DNA of 64,000 nt from Alkalicoccus halolimnae (GTDB taxonomy: Bacteria; Bacillota; Bacilli; Bacillales; Salisediminibacteriaceae). Below the pieces are notes generated by a model. That model saw only the letters and a program-made list of their open reading frames with translations, was not told the DNA's origin and did no database searches. The stretch lies in the NCBI RefSeq assembly GCF_008014775.2, contig NZ_CP144914.1, positions 62,001 through 126,000 on the forward strand. The letters are read 5' to 3'. The position numbers and the translations under genes were made by a program. This document shows positions 56,379 to 64,000 of the stretch, piece by piece. The first letter of the stretch is position 1. Every line of letters begins with the position of its first letter.

Positions 56379-57839
56379 ATGAGCAACGAAATTCGTGTAC
56401 GATTTGCACCGAGTCCAACGGGACATCTGCATATAGGGGGCGCCCGCTCCGCTTTATTTAATTACTTATTCGCAAGACACCACGGAGGAAAGTTTGTCAT
56501 CCGCATTGAAGACACGGACCAGGCACGCAATGTGGACACAGCTACAGAAAAGTTGATGGAAAGCTTGAAATGGCTCGGCCTCGACTGGGATGAAAGTGTG
56601 GACCGGGGCGGGCCATATGCTCCGTATAAAAGCATGGACCGTCTCGATACGTACCAGACCTACGTTGATCAGCTTCTAAAGGAAGGGAAAGCGTATCACT
56701 GCTATATGACTACAGAAGAACTGGAGCAGGAGCGTGAAGAACAGCGGGCGCGCGGAGAAACACCAATGTACAGCGGCCGCGACCGGTACTTGACGGAAGA
56801 AGAGAAGAAAGCCTATGAAGCAGAAGGCCGGAAGCCGGTTGTCCGTTTCCTCGTTCCGAAAGGACAGGAAATTCACGTTCAGGACGAAGTGCGCGGAGAC
56901 GTCACGTTTGAATCCGACGGGATCGGTGATTTCGTCATTGTCCGTCAGGATGGCATTCCGACGTACAACTTTGCGGTTACAATAGATGATCATCTTATGA
57001 AAATCAGCCACGTCATCCGCGGGGAAGAACACCTTTCCAACACGCCCCGCCAGGTATTGATCTACGAAGCGCTCGGGTTTGAAGTGCCGGTGTTCGGCCA
57101 CGCTTCCCTCATATTAAATGAGGACCGGCAGAAAATGAGTAAACGCGATGAATCCATTATCCAATTCGTGGAGCAGTACCGGGAACTCGGCTATCTCCCG
57201 GAAGCGATCGTCAACTTTATTGCTCTGCTCGGCTGGTCCCCGGGGGGAGAACAGGAAATTCTCTCGCTGAATGAACTGGCAGAGCAGTTCCGTCTCGACC
57301 GGGTCATAAAAGCTCCGGCAGTATTTGATACCCAGAAGCTTGAGTGGATGAACAATCAGTATATGAAAGAAGCAGATGAAGACCGGGTCGTGTGGCTCGC
57401 GCTTCCGCATCTCGTTAAGGCAGGACGCCTGCCGGAGAATATGAATGAAAAGCAAAGACAGTGGGCGTATGACCTGATTGTCCTTCACCAGGAAAAAATG
57501 AGCTACGGGGCACAAATTGTCGAGCTGACAGAGTTGTTCTTTAAAGAACAAATCGATTATAATGAGGATGCACAGGCCATATTGGATGAAGAGCAGGTGC
57601 CGGAAGTGCTTGCATCTTTCCGCGAAAAACTTGCAGCCCTTGATACGTGGGAGCCGGACGAGGTGAAAAAAACTTTGAAGGCAGTGCAGAAAGAAACCGG
57701 ACACAAAGGGAAAAAGTTATTTATGCCGGTCAGAGTCGCTGTAACAGGCCAGATGCACGGTCCCGACCTTCCGAAAACGATTATTTTATTGGAAAAAGAT
57801 GTAGTAGTGAAGCGGCTTGATCAGCTGCTTGCCAAATAG
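56379..57839 (+). CDS. gltX: glutamyl-tRNA synthetase
   Basis: 486 residues (B. subtilis 483). Class I synthetase; charges tRNA-Glu and, in bacilli, also tRNA-Gln for later amidation. Seen: [20 protein letters not shown] with HIGG at 18-21, and KMSKR near 253; C-terminal anticodon-binding domain complete. ATG 56379 follows TAGGAAGGTG at suitable spacing. A cysteine T-box separates it from cysE-cysS, so the downstream genes can be controlled on their own. Confidence 0.97.
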   Translation: MSNEIRVRFAPSPTGHLHIGGARSALFNYLFARHHGGKFVIRIEDTDQARNVDTATEKLMESLKWLGLDWDESVDRGGPYAPYKSMDRLDTYQTYVDQLLKEGKAYHCYMTTEELEQEREEQRARGETPMYSGRDRYLTEEEKKAYEAEGRKPVVRFLVPKGQEIHVQDEVRGDVTFESDGIGDFVIVRQDGIPTYNFAVTIDDHLMKISHVIRGEEHLSNTPRQVLIYEALGFEVPVFGHASLILNEDRQKMSKRDESIIQFVEQYRELGYLPEAIVNFIALLGWSPGGEQEILSLNELAEQFRLDRVIKAPAVFDTQKLEWMNNQYMKEADEDRVVWLALPHLVKAGRLPENMNEKQRQWAYDLIVLHQEKMSYGAQIVELTELFFKEQIDYNEDAQAILDEEQVPEVLASFREKLAALDTWEPDEVKKTLKAVQKETGHKGKKLFMPVRVAVTGQMHGPDLPKTIILLEKDVVVKRLDQLLAK

Positions 57840-57841
57840 TA

Positions 57842-58052
57842 GAACACCGAAGCGGAAGAAGTACGCAGCGGCCCTTTCCCAGAGAGAGTCACCGAGGCTG
57901 GAAGTGACTCAGGAGGCAGCTGCCGAAATGCACCCGGACAGGATCCTTCGGTTTATTGAAAGAGCGGGATGTGCTTCAGGCATCCAAACAGAGTGGAACC
58001 GCGCTGTCAGGCGTCTCTGTGCCATTCAGGCACAAAGACGCTTTTTTTCTGT
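57842..58052 (+). promoter_or_regulatory. T-box riboswitch, cysteine-specific, upstream of cysE-cysS
   Basis: The T-box core AGAGTGGAACCGCG is at 57990-58003. The specifier loop reads GAAA-TGC-ACC with the Cys codon TGC at 57929-57931. A terminator (GGCGTCT with AGACGC, inner TGTGCC/GGCACA, then T7) lies at 58010-58048. Uncharged tRNA-Cys would stabilise the antiterminator and turn on cysE and cysS. No separate promoter was identified between gltX and the leader. Confidence 0.93.
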
Positions 58053-58085
58053 TTTTATGAAGAGAAGTTGAGAGGAGGCAGACCA

Positions 58086-58751
58086 ATGTTTGAAACGTTG
58101 AAAAACGATGTGGACGTAGTTCTGGAACGGGACCCGGCGGCGCGAAACCGGATTGAAGTAATGCTCACTTATTCCGGAGTACACGCGATATGGTCCCACC
58201 GTATGGCACATTGGCTATGGAAAAAACGTCTTTTTTTCCTCGGGCGGTTTTTATCCCAGGTAAGCCGGTTTTTCACAGGCATTGAGATCCATCCGGGAGC
58301 GGAGATCGGCCAGCGTCTGTTTATTGACCACGGCATGGGAGTTGTTATTGGAGAAACGTGTGAAATTGGAGACTGTGTCACTATATTCCAGGGAGTGACG
58401 CTCGGCGGTACGGGGAAGGAAAAAGGCAAGAGACACCCGACGCTGGAGGATCATGTGCTGGTCGCCTCCGGAGCAAAAGTACTAGGGTCAATGCGCATCG
58501 GCAAAAACTCACGGATCGGCGCAGGTTCCGTGGTCTTAAAAGAAGTTCCTCCCAATTCGACAGTCGTCGGTATTCCCGGACGTATCGTCGTTCAGGACGG
58601 CGTGAAAATCGGAGATGACCTGGACCACATTAACCTGCCCGACCCGGTGGCGGATAAATTCCGTCAGCTGGAAAATGATATGATCCGCCTGAAGCGGGAA
58701 TTAAAAGAGCTGAAGCAGGAACAGAAAGAAACGGAGAAAGGAAAGGTGTAG
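58086..58751 (+). CDS. cysE: serine O-acetyltransferase
   Basis: 221 residues (B. subtilis 217). Makes O-acetylserine from serine and acetyl-CoA, the substrate of CysK (24.4 kb). Helical N-terminal part ([28 protein letters not shown]), then a left-handed beta-helix with [20 protein letters not shown] and [15 protein letters not shown], and a charged C-terminal tail. ATG 58086 follows AGAGGAGGCAGACC; the open frame upstream crosses the T-box and is not coding. Controlled by the cysteine T-box. Confidence 0.96.
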   Translation: MFETLKNDVDVVLERDPAARNRIEVMLTYSGVHAIWSHRMAHWLWKKRLFFLGRFLSQVSRFFTGIEIHPGAEIGQRLFIDHGMGVVIGETCEIGDCVTIFQGVTLGGTGKEKGKRHPTLEDHVLVASGAKVLGSMRIGKNSRIGAGSVVLKEVPPNSTVVGIPGRIVVQDGVKIGDDLDHINLPDPVADKFRQLENDMIRLKRELKELKQEQKETEKGKV

Positions 58752-58759
58752 CAGCGCTT

Positions 58760-60169
58760 ATGACGATTCAACTTTACAATACACTGACGAGACAGAAAGA
58801 AACATTTCAACCGATAGAGGAAGGTAAAGTGAAAATGTACGTCTGCGGACCGACCGTTTATAACTATATTCATATCGGTAATGCGCGTCCTGCCGTCGTA
58901 TTTGATATGGTGCGCCGCTATTTGGAATACCGCGGATACGATGTCGAATACGTTTCCAACTTTACCGATGTGGATGACAAAATTATTAAAGCTGCTGAAG
59001 AGCTGAACGAAGATGTGATGGAAGTGGCGGAGCGGTTTATTGAAGCTTATCACCGGGATACGGGAGCGCTCGGTGTCGAAAAAGCAGACCTGCATCCGCG
59101 GGTGACCGAATCGATGCCGGACATTATTGATTTTATTGAGCGTCTTGTTGAAAAAGGCTACGCTTACGAATCATCAGGCGATGTTTATTTCCGGACGAGA
59201 AAGTTTGACGGGTATGGGAAGCTTTCCCACCAGTCCATCGATGATCTTCAGGCAGGAGCGCGTGTGGAAGTGGGTGACCGAAAAGAGGATCCTCTTGATT
59301 TTGTCCTCTGGAAAACGGCAAAGCCGGGAGAAATTTCCTGGGAGAGTCCATGGGGAGAAGGACGGCCGGGCTGGCACATTGAGTGTTCGGCCATGGTGAA
59401 AAAATATCTCGGCGATACGATTGATATCCATGCCGGTGGACAGGACCTGTCTTTTCCGCACCATGAAAACGAGATCGCCCAGTCGGAAGCCCTCACAGAA
59501 AAGCGGATGGCGAACTACTGGATTCACAACGGCTATATCAACATCGACAACGAAAAAATGTCGAAATCTCTCGGAAACTTCATTCTCGTACACGATATTA
59601 TCCGGGAATTTGATCCGGAAGTCGTACGTTTTTTCATCGTGAACGCCCATTACCGCAGTCCGATCAATTTCAGCGACGAACAGCTGGCAAGTGCCCGCAA
59701 TAGTCTGGAGCGGATAAAAACGACTTATGACAACCTTCATTTCCGCCTGGAAGAGTCTGCTGATTTAGGAGAAAAATCAGAATCGTGGCTTAAGCTGATC
59801 GACGAACACCGGGTGCGTTTCATTGAAGATATGGACGATGATTTTAACAGCGCAAACGCAGTGGCAGCGATCTTCGACCTCGTGCGCCAGACGAATGTCT
59901 ACTTGAATGAAAAGCAGACGAATAAAGAAGTGTTGAAAGCGTTCATCAAGCAGCTGGATGATATGGCTTTTGTCCTCGGTATTCAGCTGGCTGTTAAGGA
60001 AGAGCTGCTCGATGAGGAAGTCGAAGCGTTAATTGAAGAGAGGATTGAGGCAAGAAAAGAGCGTAATTTTCAGCGGGCCGACGACATCCGCGATGAATTA
60101 AAGGAAAAAAATATTCTGCTGGAAGACACTCCCCAGGGAACACGCTGGAAGCGGGGGCAGCAGAAATGA
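58760..60169 (+). CDS. cysS: cysteinyl-tRNA synthetase
   Basis: 469 residues (B. subtilis 466). Class I synthetase with zinc ligand Cys29 in [21 protein letters not shown] at 38-41, further zinc residues in GWHIECSAM and HHENE, and KMSKSLGNF near 267. ATG 58760 is 8 bases after cysE; AAAGGTG overlaps the cysE end. Shares T-box control with cysE, so cysteine supply and tRNA charging rise together. It overlaps mrnC by 4 bases. Confidence 0.97.
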   Translation: MTIQLYNTLTRQKETFQPIEEGKVKMYVCGPTVYNYIHIGNARPAVVFDMVRRYLEYRGYDVEYVSNFTDVDDKIIKAAEELNEDVMEVAERFIEAYHRDTGALGVEKADLHPRVTESMPDIIDFIERLVEKGYAYESSGDVYFRTRKFDGYGKLSHQSIDDLQAGARVEVGDRKEDPLDFVLWKTAKPGEISWESPWGEGRPGWHIECSAMVKKYLGDTIDIHAGGQDLSFPHHENEIAQSEALTEKRMANYWIHNGYINIDNEKMSKSLGNFILVHDIIREFDPEVVRFFIVNAHYRSPINFSDEQLASARNSLERIKTTYDNLHFRLEESADLGEKSESWLKLIDEHRVRFIEDMDDDFNSANAVAAIFDLVRQTNVYLNEKQTNKEVLKAFIKQLDDMAFVLGIQLAVKEELLDEEVEALIEERIEARKERNFQRADDIRDELKEKNILLEDTPQGTRWKRGQQK

Positions 60170-60588
60170 AACTGAATGAACAGGTCCAGGAACCCGAGCA
60201 GCTGAACGGGCTGGCACTTGCTTATATGGGAGACGGAGTATTTGAAATGTATGTACGCTTCCGTCTCCTTGCAAAAGGCGGCGTACGCCCCAATAAACTC
60301 CACCGGGAAGCGAAGCGGTATGTATCAGCGAAAGCGCAGTCGAAAATTCTCCGCTGTCTGCAGGAGGAAGAACGGCTGACAGAAAAAGAGGTCTCAGTCG
60401 TGCGAAGAGGCAGGAACGCCAAATCCGGAACGGTACCAAAAAACACGGACCGGGCCACTTACCAGGACAGCACCGCTTTCGAAGCGATGATCGGCCTGCT
60501 TTATTTAACCGGGGAAGAAGATCGTCTGGATGAGATTGTCGGACGATCCTTTGAAATAATTGAAGGGAAGGAGGGAGCTCATGGCTGA
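60166..60588 (+). CDS. mrnC: mini-ribonuclease III
   Basis: 140 residues (B. subtilis 143). RNase III catalytic domain without a double-stranded-RNA-binding domain; matures 23S rRNA ends in B. subtilis. Seen: [18 protein letters not shown] near 14-31 with catalytic Asp, and [16 protein letters not shown] near 103-118 with the second acidic cluster. ATG 60166 overlaps the cysS stop (ATGA). Its likely substrates, two 23S genes, are in this window. Confidence 0.95.
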   Translation: MKLNEQVQEPEQLNGLALAYMGDGVFEMYVRFRLLAKGGVRPNKLHREAKRYVSAKAQSKILRCLQEEERLTEKEVSVVRRGRNAKSGTVPKNTDRATYQDSTAFEAMIGLLYLTGEEDRLDEIVGRSFEIIEGKEGAHG

Positions 60589-61336
60589 TTATCAGGATTA
60601 TATTATGGGAAAGAATCCCGTTATGGAAGCATTAAAAGGAGACCGGACCGTGCACAAAGTGCTTATTCAGGAAGGGGCGGCGAAAGGACCCGCTTCCCAG
60701 GTTATTAAACTGTGCAGGGAGAAGAAAGTTCAGGTGCAGGACGTGCCGAAGCAGAAACTGGACCAGATTACAGAAGGAGCGTCCCATCAGGGAGTGCTTG
60801 CCTACATTGCGGCCTTTGAGTACTCCGAGCTGGATGACCTGTTTGCAAAAGCGGACAAAAAAGGAGAAGCTCCATTCTTTTTACTGCTCGATGAACTCGA
60901 AGATCCGCACAACCTGGGGTCAATCCTGCGGACAGCCGACGCTTCAGGTGCCCACGGCGTAATTATTCCAAAACGCCGTTCTGTAAGCCTCACCTCAACG
61001 GTTGCGAAAGCTTCAGCCGGAGCGATTGAATATGTTCCCGTGGCGCGTGTTACGAATATTGCTAAAACGATGGAAGAGCTGAAAAAACGCGGTCTCTGGT
61101 TTGTGGGCACCGATGCAGAAGGAGATCAGGATTACCGGGAAGTCGATTTTGATATGGCGACCGGACTCGTGATTGGCAGTGAAGGAAAAGGTCTCAGCCG
61201 TCTCGTACGGGAGAAATGCGATTTCCTTGTACGTATTCCGCTGCTCGGCCGGGTCACCTCTTTAAATGCTTCTGTTGCAGCGAGTCTGCTGATGTATGAA
61301 GTTTACCGCCGCCGTTTTCCCCGCGGGGAGGGATAG
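60581..61336 (+). CDS. rlmB: 23S rRNA (guanosine-2'-O-)-methyltransferase RlmB
   Basis: 251 residues (B. subtilis YacO 249). SpoU-family SPOUT methyltransferase. N-terminal L30e-like substrate-binding domain (IMGKNPVMEALKG), then the knotted catalytic domain: LLDELEDPHNLGSILRTADA, GLVIGSEGKGLSRLVREKCD and IPLLGRVTSLNASVAASLL. ATG 60581 follows GGAGGGAGCTC and overlaps mrnC by 8 bases. Confidence 0.95.
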   Translation: MADYQDYIMGKNPVMEALKGDRTVHKVLIQEGAAKGPASQVIKLCREKKVQVQDVPKQKLDQITEGASHQGVLAYIAAFEYSELDDLFAKADKKGEAPFFLLLDELEDPHNLGSILRTADASGAHGVIIPKRRSVSLTSTVAKASAGAIEYVPVARVTNIAKTMEELKKRGLWFVGTDAEGDQDYREVDFDMATGLVIGSEGKGLSRLVREKCDFLVRIPLLGRVTSLNASVAASLLMYEVYRRRFPRGEG

Positions 61337-61339
61337 ACG

Positions 61340-61852
61340 ATGAAACGCCTCCTGTTCGTAGACGGGTACAACATTATCGGTGACTGGGCGGAACTAAAAG
61401 AGCTTCAGGAGCGTAACCTGGAAAGTGCGCGGGACGTATTAATTGAAAAAATGGCGGAATATCAGGCCTATACTGGAATAGAAGTAACAATTGTATTTGA
61501 TGCCCACATGGTTCCCGGTCTCGGTAAAAAGTATCAGCAGTACGAACTTGGTATTATTTATACGAAGGAAAAAGAAACAGCTGACGAATGCATTGAAAGG
61601 CTCGTCAATGAAAGAAAGCGTGTGGACCGCCAGATATACGTAGCTACATCCGATTTCCTCGAGCAGCGTGTAATATTTGCGAGCGGCGCCTACCGGAAGT
61701 CGGCACGCGAGCTGAGGACAGAAATGGAACAGATTGAAAAAAGTATCGAAGGAGAAGTGGAAAAAACAAAAGGGGACAAAACGAAAGGAACACTGCAGCT
61801 TTCAGAAGAAATGGCAGAACTTTTTGAAAAGTGGCGCAGGGGAAAGCGGTAA
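61340..61852 (+). CDS. rae1: ribosome-associated A-site endoribonuclease Rae1 (YacP)
   Basis: 170 residues (B. subtilis 170). NYN/PIN-like nuclease that cleaves mRNA in the ribosomal A site. Seen: LLFVDGYNIIGDWAELKEL with metal-binding Asp, VTIVFDAHMVPG near 56, YTKEKETADECIERL near 77-91, and VATSDFLEQRVIFASGA near 107-123. ATG 61340 is 4 bases after rlmB, with GGGGAGGGATAG upstream. Last gene of the cysE-to-rae1 run; sigH then has its own promoter. Confidence 0.95.
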   Translation: MKRLLFVDGYNIIGDWAELKELQERNLESARDVLIEKMAEYQAYTGIEVTIVFDAHMVPGLGKKYQQYELGIIYTKEKETADECIERLVNERKRVDRQIYVATSDFLEQRVIFASGAYRKSARELRTEMEQIEKSIEGEVEKTKGDKTKGTLQLSEEMAELFEKWRRGKR

Positions 61853-61856
61853 CAGG

Positions 61857-61886
61857 TTGACGATTTCCTTTTTTATCTAGTATACT
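61857..61886 (+). promoter_or_regulatory. sigma-A promoter of sigH
   Basis: TTGACG (61857-61862), 18 bases, TATACT (61881-61886), 97 bases before the sigH start. In B. subtilis the corresponding promoter is repressed by AbrB. Confidence 0.65.
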
Positions 61887-61982
61887 GATAACACAATTAG
61901 GAATATTGTTTGATGAGTTCCTGAAAATCAGAGTACATTCTTTCTATAAAAAAAGAAGGAAGAACAGGTCGGAGGGATTGCG

Positions 61983-62639
61983 GTGGCTGTTAATCTCATG
62001 AAGACGGGAATGTATCAGAAGTACAGCGGCATAGACGATGAAACGATCGTTAACTATGTTCGTGAAGGTGACACTGGGGCGCTGGAATATTTGATCAACA
62101 AATACAAAAACTTCGTGCGTGCTAAATCAAGATCTTACTTTTTAATCGGGGCTGATCATGAAGATATTGTGCAGGAAGGAATGATCGGGCTTTACAAAGC
62201 GATCCGCGACTTTCAGGGGGACAAATTATCTTCTTTTCGTGCATTTGCCGAACTCTGCATTACCCGGCAGATTATCACCGCAATAAAAACGGCAACCAGA
62301 CAGAAACATATTCCGCTGAATTCCTACATTTCCCTGGATAAGCCGATTTACGATGAGGAATCGGACCGCACGCTTCTTGATGTGATAAGCGGCCATGGGG
62401 TGACAAATCCGGAACAGCTCCTTATCAACCAGGAAGAGTTCGACGATATTGAGATGAAAATGGGTGAGCTCCTCAGCGAGCTGGAGCGGGAAGTACTTAT
62501 GCAGTATCTGGATGGGCGTTCCTATCAGGAGATGTCGGAAGATTTAAAGCGCCACGTGAAATCAATCGACAATGCGCTCCAGCGCGTAAAGAGAAAGCTG
62601 GAACGCTACGTGGAATTAAAAGAAGTGAAATTTACGTAA
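61983..62639 (+). CDS. sigH: RNA polymerase sigma factor SigH
   Basis: 218 residues (B. subtilis 218). Directs the transition-state regulon, including competence and early sporulation genes. Region 2 is highly conserved (NFVRAKSRSYFLIGADHEDI, VQEGMIGLYKAIRDFQGDKL), as is region 4 (LLSELEREVLMQYLDGRSYQ, EMSEDLKRHVKSIDNALQRV). GTG 61983 follows GTCGGAGGG with 6 bases. An intact sigH alongside lost sporulation genes suggests a vegetative or competence regulon; a candidate target promoter lies at spoVG. Confidence 0.96.
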   Translation: MAVNLMKTGMYQKYSGIDDETIVNYVREGDTGALEYLINKYKNFVRAKSRSYFLIGADHEDIVQEGMIGLYKAIRDFQGDKLSSFRAFAELCITRQIITAIKTATRQKHIPLNSYISLDKPIYDEESDRTLLDVISGHGVTNPEQLLINQEEFDDIEMKMGELLSELEREVLMQYLDGRSYQEMSEDLKRHVKSIDNALQRVKRKLERYVELKEVKFT

Positions 62640-62654
62640 TGATACTTAAACAGT

Positions 62655-62695
62655 CAGCGCTTCGGGGCCTTTCGTGCAGCCGGAGCGCTTTTGTT
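62655..62695 (+). terminator. terminator after sigH
   Basis: AGCGCTTCGG pairs with CCGGAGCGCT (one G-U), then TTTTGTTT. Confidence 0.8.
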
Positions 62696-62765
62696 TATTG
62701 CAGGAAGAGCGTGCAGTTAGTCAGAGCATTCTATTTCCGGCTTTTGGGCAGAGCCTTGCGGGCCA

Positions 62766-62794
62766 TTGACATAAAAGCTTTTCCTGTGATAAGT
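62766..62794 (+). promoter_or_regulatory. promoter of rpmG-secE-nusG
   Basis: TTGACA (62766-62771) followed at 16 bases by GATAAG (62788-62793) with TGT directly upstream. The -10 is weak but close to an extended form. Confidence 0.5.
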
Positions 62795-62833
62795 TCAGTT
62801 AGTATGTAGAAGTACGTATAAGGAGTGGGAAGT

Positions 62834-62983
62834 ATGAAAGCGAAAACCGCTCTCGCCTGTGAACGTTGTCAGACCCGCAATTATTGGACAACCAAATCAT
62901 CTAATAGTAGCAAGGAACGGCTTCAGATAAAAAAATACTGTAAAATATGTGCAGCACATACGATACATGCAGAAACAAAGTGA
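62834..62983 (+). CDS. rpmG: 50S ribosomal protein bL33 (zinc-binding form)
   Basis: 49 residues. Short basic protein with two CxxC pairs (CERC at 9-12, CKIC near 36-39), the zinc-binding C+ form of L33. It also shows the NYWTTK and KERLQIKKYC segments of the family. ATG 62834 follows AAGGAGTGGGAAGT. Its place directly before secE is the rpmGB position of B. subtilis; there, C+ and C- forms are exchanged according to zinc supply. secE starts 19 bases later. Confidence 0.93.
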   Translation: MKAKTALACERCQTRNYWTTKSSNSSKERLQIKKYCKICAAHTIHAETK

Positions 62984-63002
62984 TAGAAGTGGAGGTGTTG
63001 AA

Positions 63003-63197
63003 ATGGCGGAAGGTGTTAAAAAACCGGTGAAGTTTCTTAAGGAAGTAACTGCTGAGATGAAGCGGGTGACATGGCCGACCGGCAGGGAACTGCGGAAGTA
63101 TACAGGGGTTGTTGTAGCGACTGTGACATTTATTGCGATTTTCTTTGCTATCTCCGACTTTGTTATCTCGTCATTGCTGCAGCTGATCACGAATTAA
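63003..63197 (+). CDS. secE: preprotein translocase subunit SecE
   Basis: 64 residues (B. subtilis 59). Single-span clamp protein of the SecYEG channel. Amphipathic N-terminal helix with FLKEVTAEMKRVTWPTGREL, the family signature, then one membrane helix (about 35-60). ATG 63003 follows GTGGAGGTGTTGA; the upstream open frame runs through rpmG in another frame. In one unit with rpmG and nusG. Confidence 0.95.
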   Translation: MAEGVKKPVKFLKEVTAEMKRVTWPTGRELRKYTGVVVATVTFIAIFFAISDFVISSLLQLITN

Positions 63198-63233
63198 ATA
63201 AAGCGGCGGGATTGCTACAATGCGCCACTAATC

Positions 63234-63259
63234 GAGGAGGGAAAGACAGGGTCGCCCTG
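63234..63259 (+). promoter_or_regulatory. Shine-Dalgarno and hairpin before nusG
   Basis: GAGGAGGG ends at 63241, 25 nt before the nusG ATG. CAGGG-TCG-CCCTG (63247-63259) can fold out 13 nt, leaving about 12. A stop codon (TGA, 63258-63260) in the nusG frame rules out an earlier start. Same layout as at 711-752. Confidence 0.5.
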
Positions 63260-63266
63260 ATAATTT

Positions 63267-63800
63267 ATGGATAAAAACTGGTATGTAGTACACACGTATT
63301 CCGGATATGAAAACAAAGTAAAAACAAATCTCGAAAAACGCGTTGAATCGATGGACATGATCGACAAAATCTTTCGTGTTCTCGTCCCTGTTGAAGAAGA
63401 GACCGAAGTCAAGAACGGTAAGACAAAGCAGGTTACAAAAAAGATTTTCCCGGGTTACGTCATTGTCGAAATGGTAATGACGGACGATTCCTGGTACGTG
63501 GTCCGCAATACGCCGGGAGTGACCGGCTTCGTAGGATCCTCCGGTGCGGGCTCGAAACCGACTGCACTTCTGCCGGAAGAGGCGGAACAGATCCTCAAGC
63601 AGATGGGTGTAGAAGCACCGAAGCAGGAAGTTGATTTTGAAATTAAAGAAGCGGTGAAAGTAAAAGAAGGGCCGTTTGCTGATTTCATCGGAACAATTGA
63701 AGATATTTTCGCTGAAAAGCAGAAGTTGAAAGTCCACGTTAACATGTTCGGACGAGAGACCCCGGTAGAGCTTGATTTTAACCAGGTCGAAAAAATCTAA
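63267..63800 (+). CDS. nusG: transcription termination/antitermination protein NusG
   Basis: 177 residues (B. subtilis 177). Binds RNA polymerase and couples it to the ribosome, Rho or pausing signals. NGN domain at the N-terminus ([40 protein letters not shown]) and a C-terminal KOW domain ([18 protein letters not shown]). ATG 63267 is the only possible start because of an in-frame stop 9 bases earlier; its ribosome site is unusually distant and may be brought close by a hairpin. Confidence 0.97.
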   Translation: MDKNWYVVHTYSGYENKVKTNLEKRVESMDMIDKIFRVLVPVEEETEVKNGKTKQVTKKIFPGYVIVEMVMTDDSWYVVRNTPGVTGFVGSSGAGSKPTALLPEEAEQILKQMGVEAPKQEVDFEIKEAVKVKEGPFADFIGTIEDIFAEKQKLKVHVNMFGRETPVELDFNQVEKI

Positions 63801-63819
63801 AACGATCACAGAAAACACC

Positions 63820-63848
63820 TTGTCAAGCGCAGGTGAAAGTGATAAAAT
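63820..63848 (+). promoter_or_regulatory. sigma-A promoter of the rplK operon
   Basis: TTGTCA (63820-63825), 17 bases, TAAAAT (63843-63848), giving a leader of about 115 nt. Confidence 0.75.
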
Positions 63849-63913
63849 TTGAATGTTGCTATGGAGCGTGGACATAATGTTCACGTTTTTCCTGCGAAAA
63901 GCAGGTTATATGA

Positions 63914-63942
63914 GTGGGAGAGCGAAATGCTCGGTATACCAC
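63914..63942 (+). promoter_or_regulatory. candidate ribosomal protein L1 binding site (rplK-rplA leader)
   Basis: GTGGGAGAGC and GCTCGGTATACCAC form a stem with an asymmetric internal loop, capped by GAAAT. It resembles the L1 stalk of the 23S genes here (GGTAGGAGCC 36794-36803 with TGGGATACTACC 36841-36852). L1 is known to repress L11-L1 mRNAs by such mimicry. Two other hairpins precede it (CGTGGAC/GTTCACG and CCTGC/GCAGG). Confidence 0.6.
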
Positions 63943-63968
63943 ATCACGGACTTAAGGAGGTGTGTCGC

Positions 63969-64000
63969 GTGGCAAAGAAGGTCATTAAAGTTGTTAAACT
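63969..64000 (+). CDS. rplK: 50S ribosomal protein uL11 (3' truncated by window edge)
   Basis: Only ten codons are present: MAKKVIKVVK then the start of a Leu codon, the standard L11 N-terminus. The GTG start follows AAGGAGGTGTGTCGC. Its position after nusG is the universal secE-nusG-rplK order. Confidence 0.9.
   Translation, partial: MAKKVIKVVK

Overview
The window is one contiguous stretch of chromosome from a low-GC Gram-positive bacterium of the Bacillaceae. Gene order from 4.5 kb to the end follows the Bacillus subtilis spoVG-glmU-prs-ctc-pth-mfd ... lysS-rRNA-ctsR ... sigH-secE-nusG-rplK backbone almost gene for gene. All convincing genes are on the + strand. Acid-rich proteins and a TAXI-type TRAP transporter would suit a halophile or haloalkaliphile (an inference; Alkalicoccus- or Salisediminibacterium-like genera are candidates, not proven).

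Layout. 1-4.0 kb: accessory cluster with the end of a TAXI receptor gene, a DUF1850 lipoprotein, a fused TRAP permease and an atypical short-chain dehydrogenase; it sits where B. subtilis has purR-ridA. 4.0-8.8 kb: spoVG, glmU, prs, ctc, pth. 9-17.2 kb: mfd, a SpoVB/MurJ-like flippase, yabN (mazG), rqcP, divIC, yabR. 17.3-18.5 kb: a two-gene threonine/serine exporter at the position of spoIIE. 18.5-31.9 kb: tilS, hpt, ftsH, coaX, hslO, cysK, the folate operon pabB-pabA-pabC-folP-folB-folK, and lysS. 31.9-44.0 kb: a tandem ribosomal RNA unit (16S-23S-5S, nine tRNAs, then 16S-tRNA-Ile-tRNA-Ala-23S-5S) with one visible promoter region and one terminator. 44.0-45.4 kb: an ArsR/SRPBCC pair. 45.6-50.3 kb: ctsR-mcsA-mcsB-clpC behind a CtsR operator. 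50.6-64 kb: radA, disA, yacL, ispD, ispF, gltX, T-box-cysE-cysS, mrnC, rlmB, rae1, sigH, rpmG, secE, nusG and the first codons of rplK.

The most informative large-scale signal is what is missing. Several junctions that carry sporulation genes in B. subtilis are closed here: fin (pth-mfd), spoVT (mfd-yabM), yabP and yabQ (rqcP-divIC), spoIIE (yabR-tilS), while flanking housekeeping genes are intact. spoVG and sigH, which also act outside sporulation, remain. This suggests a lineage that has lost endospore formation.

Other points worth checking: operator-like repeats and a probable leaderless start at the ArsR gene; a Shine-Dalgarno/hairpin/start arrangement at nusG and the DUF1850 gene; a strong promoter followed at once by a terminator-like hairpin before lysS; an L1-stalk mimic before rplK; copy-specific bases in the two rRNA operons; and palindromic intergenic repeats. 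I saw no CRISPR array, prophage, insertion sequence or transposase. Most of the window is conserved core genome, and I do not see a clear undescribed multi-gene system.
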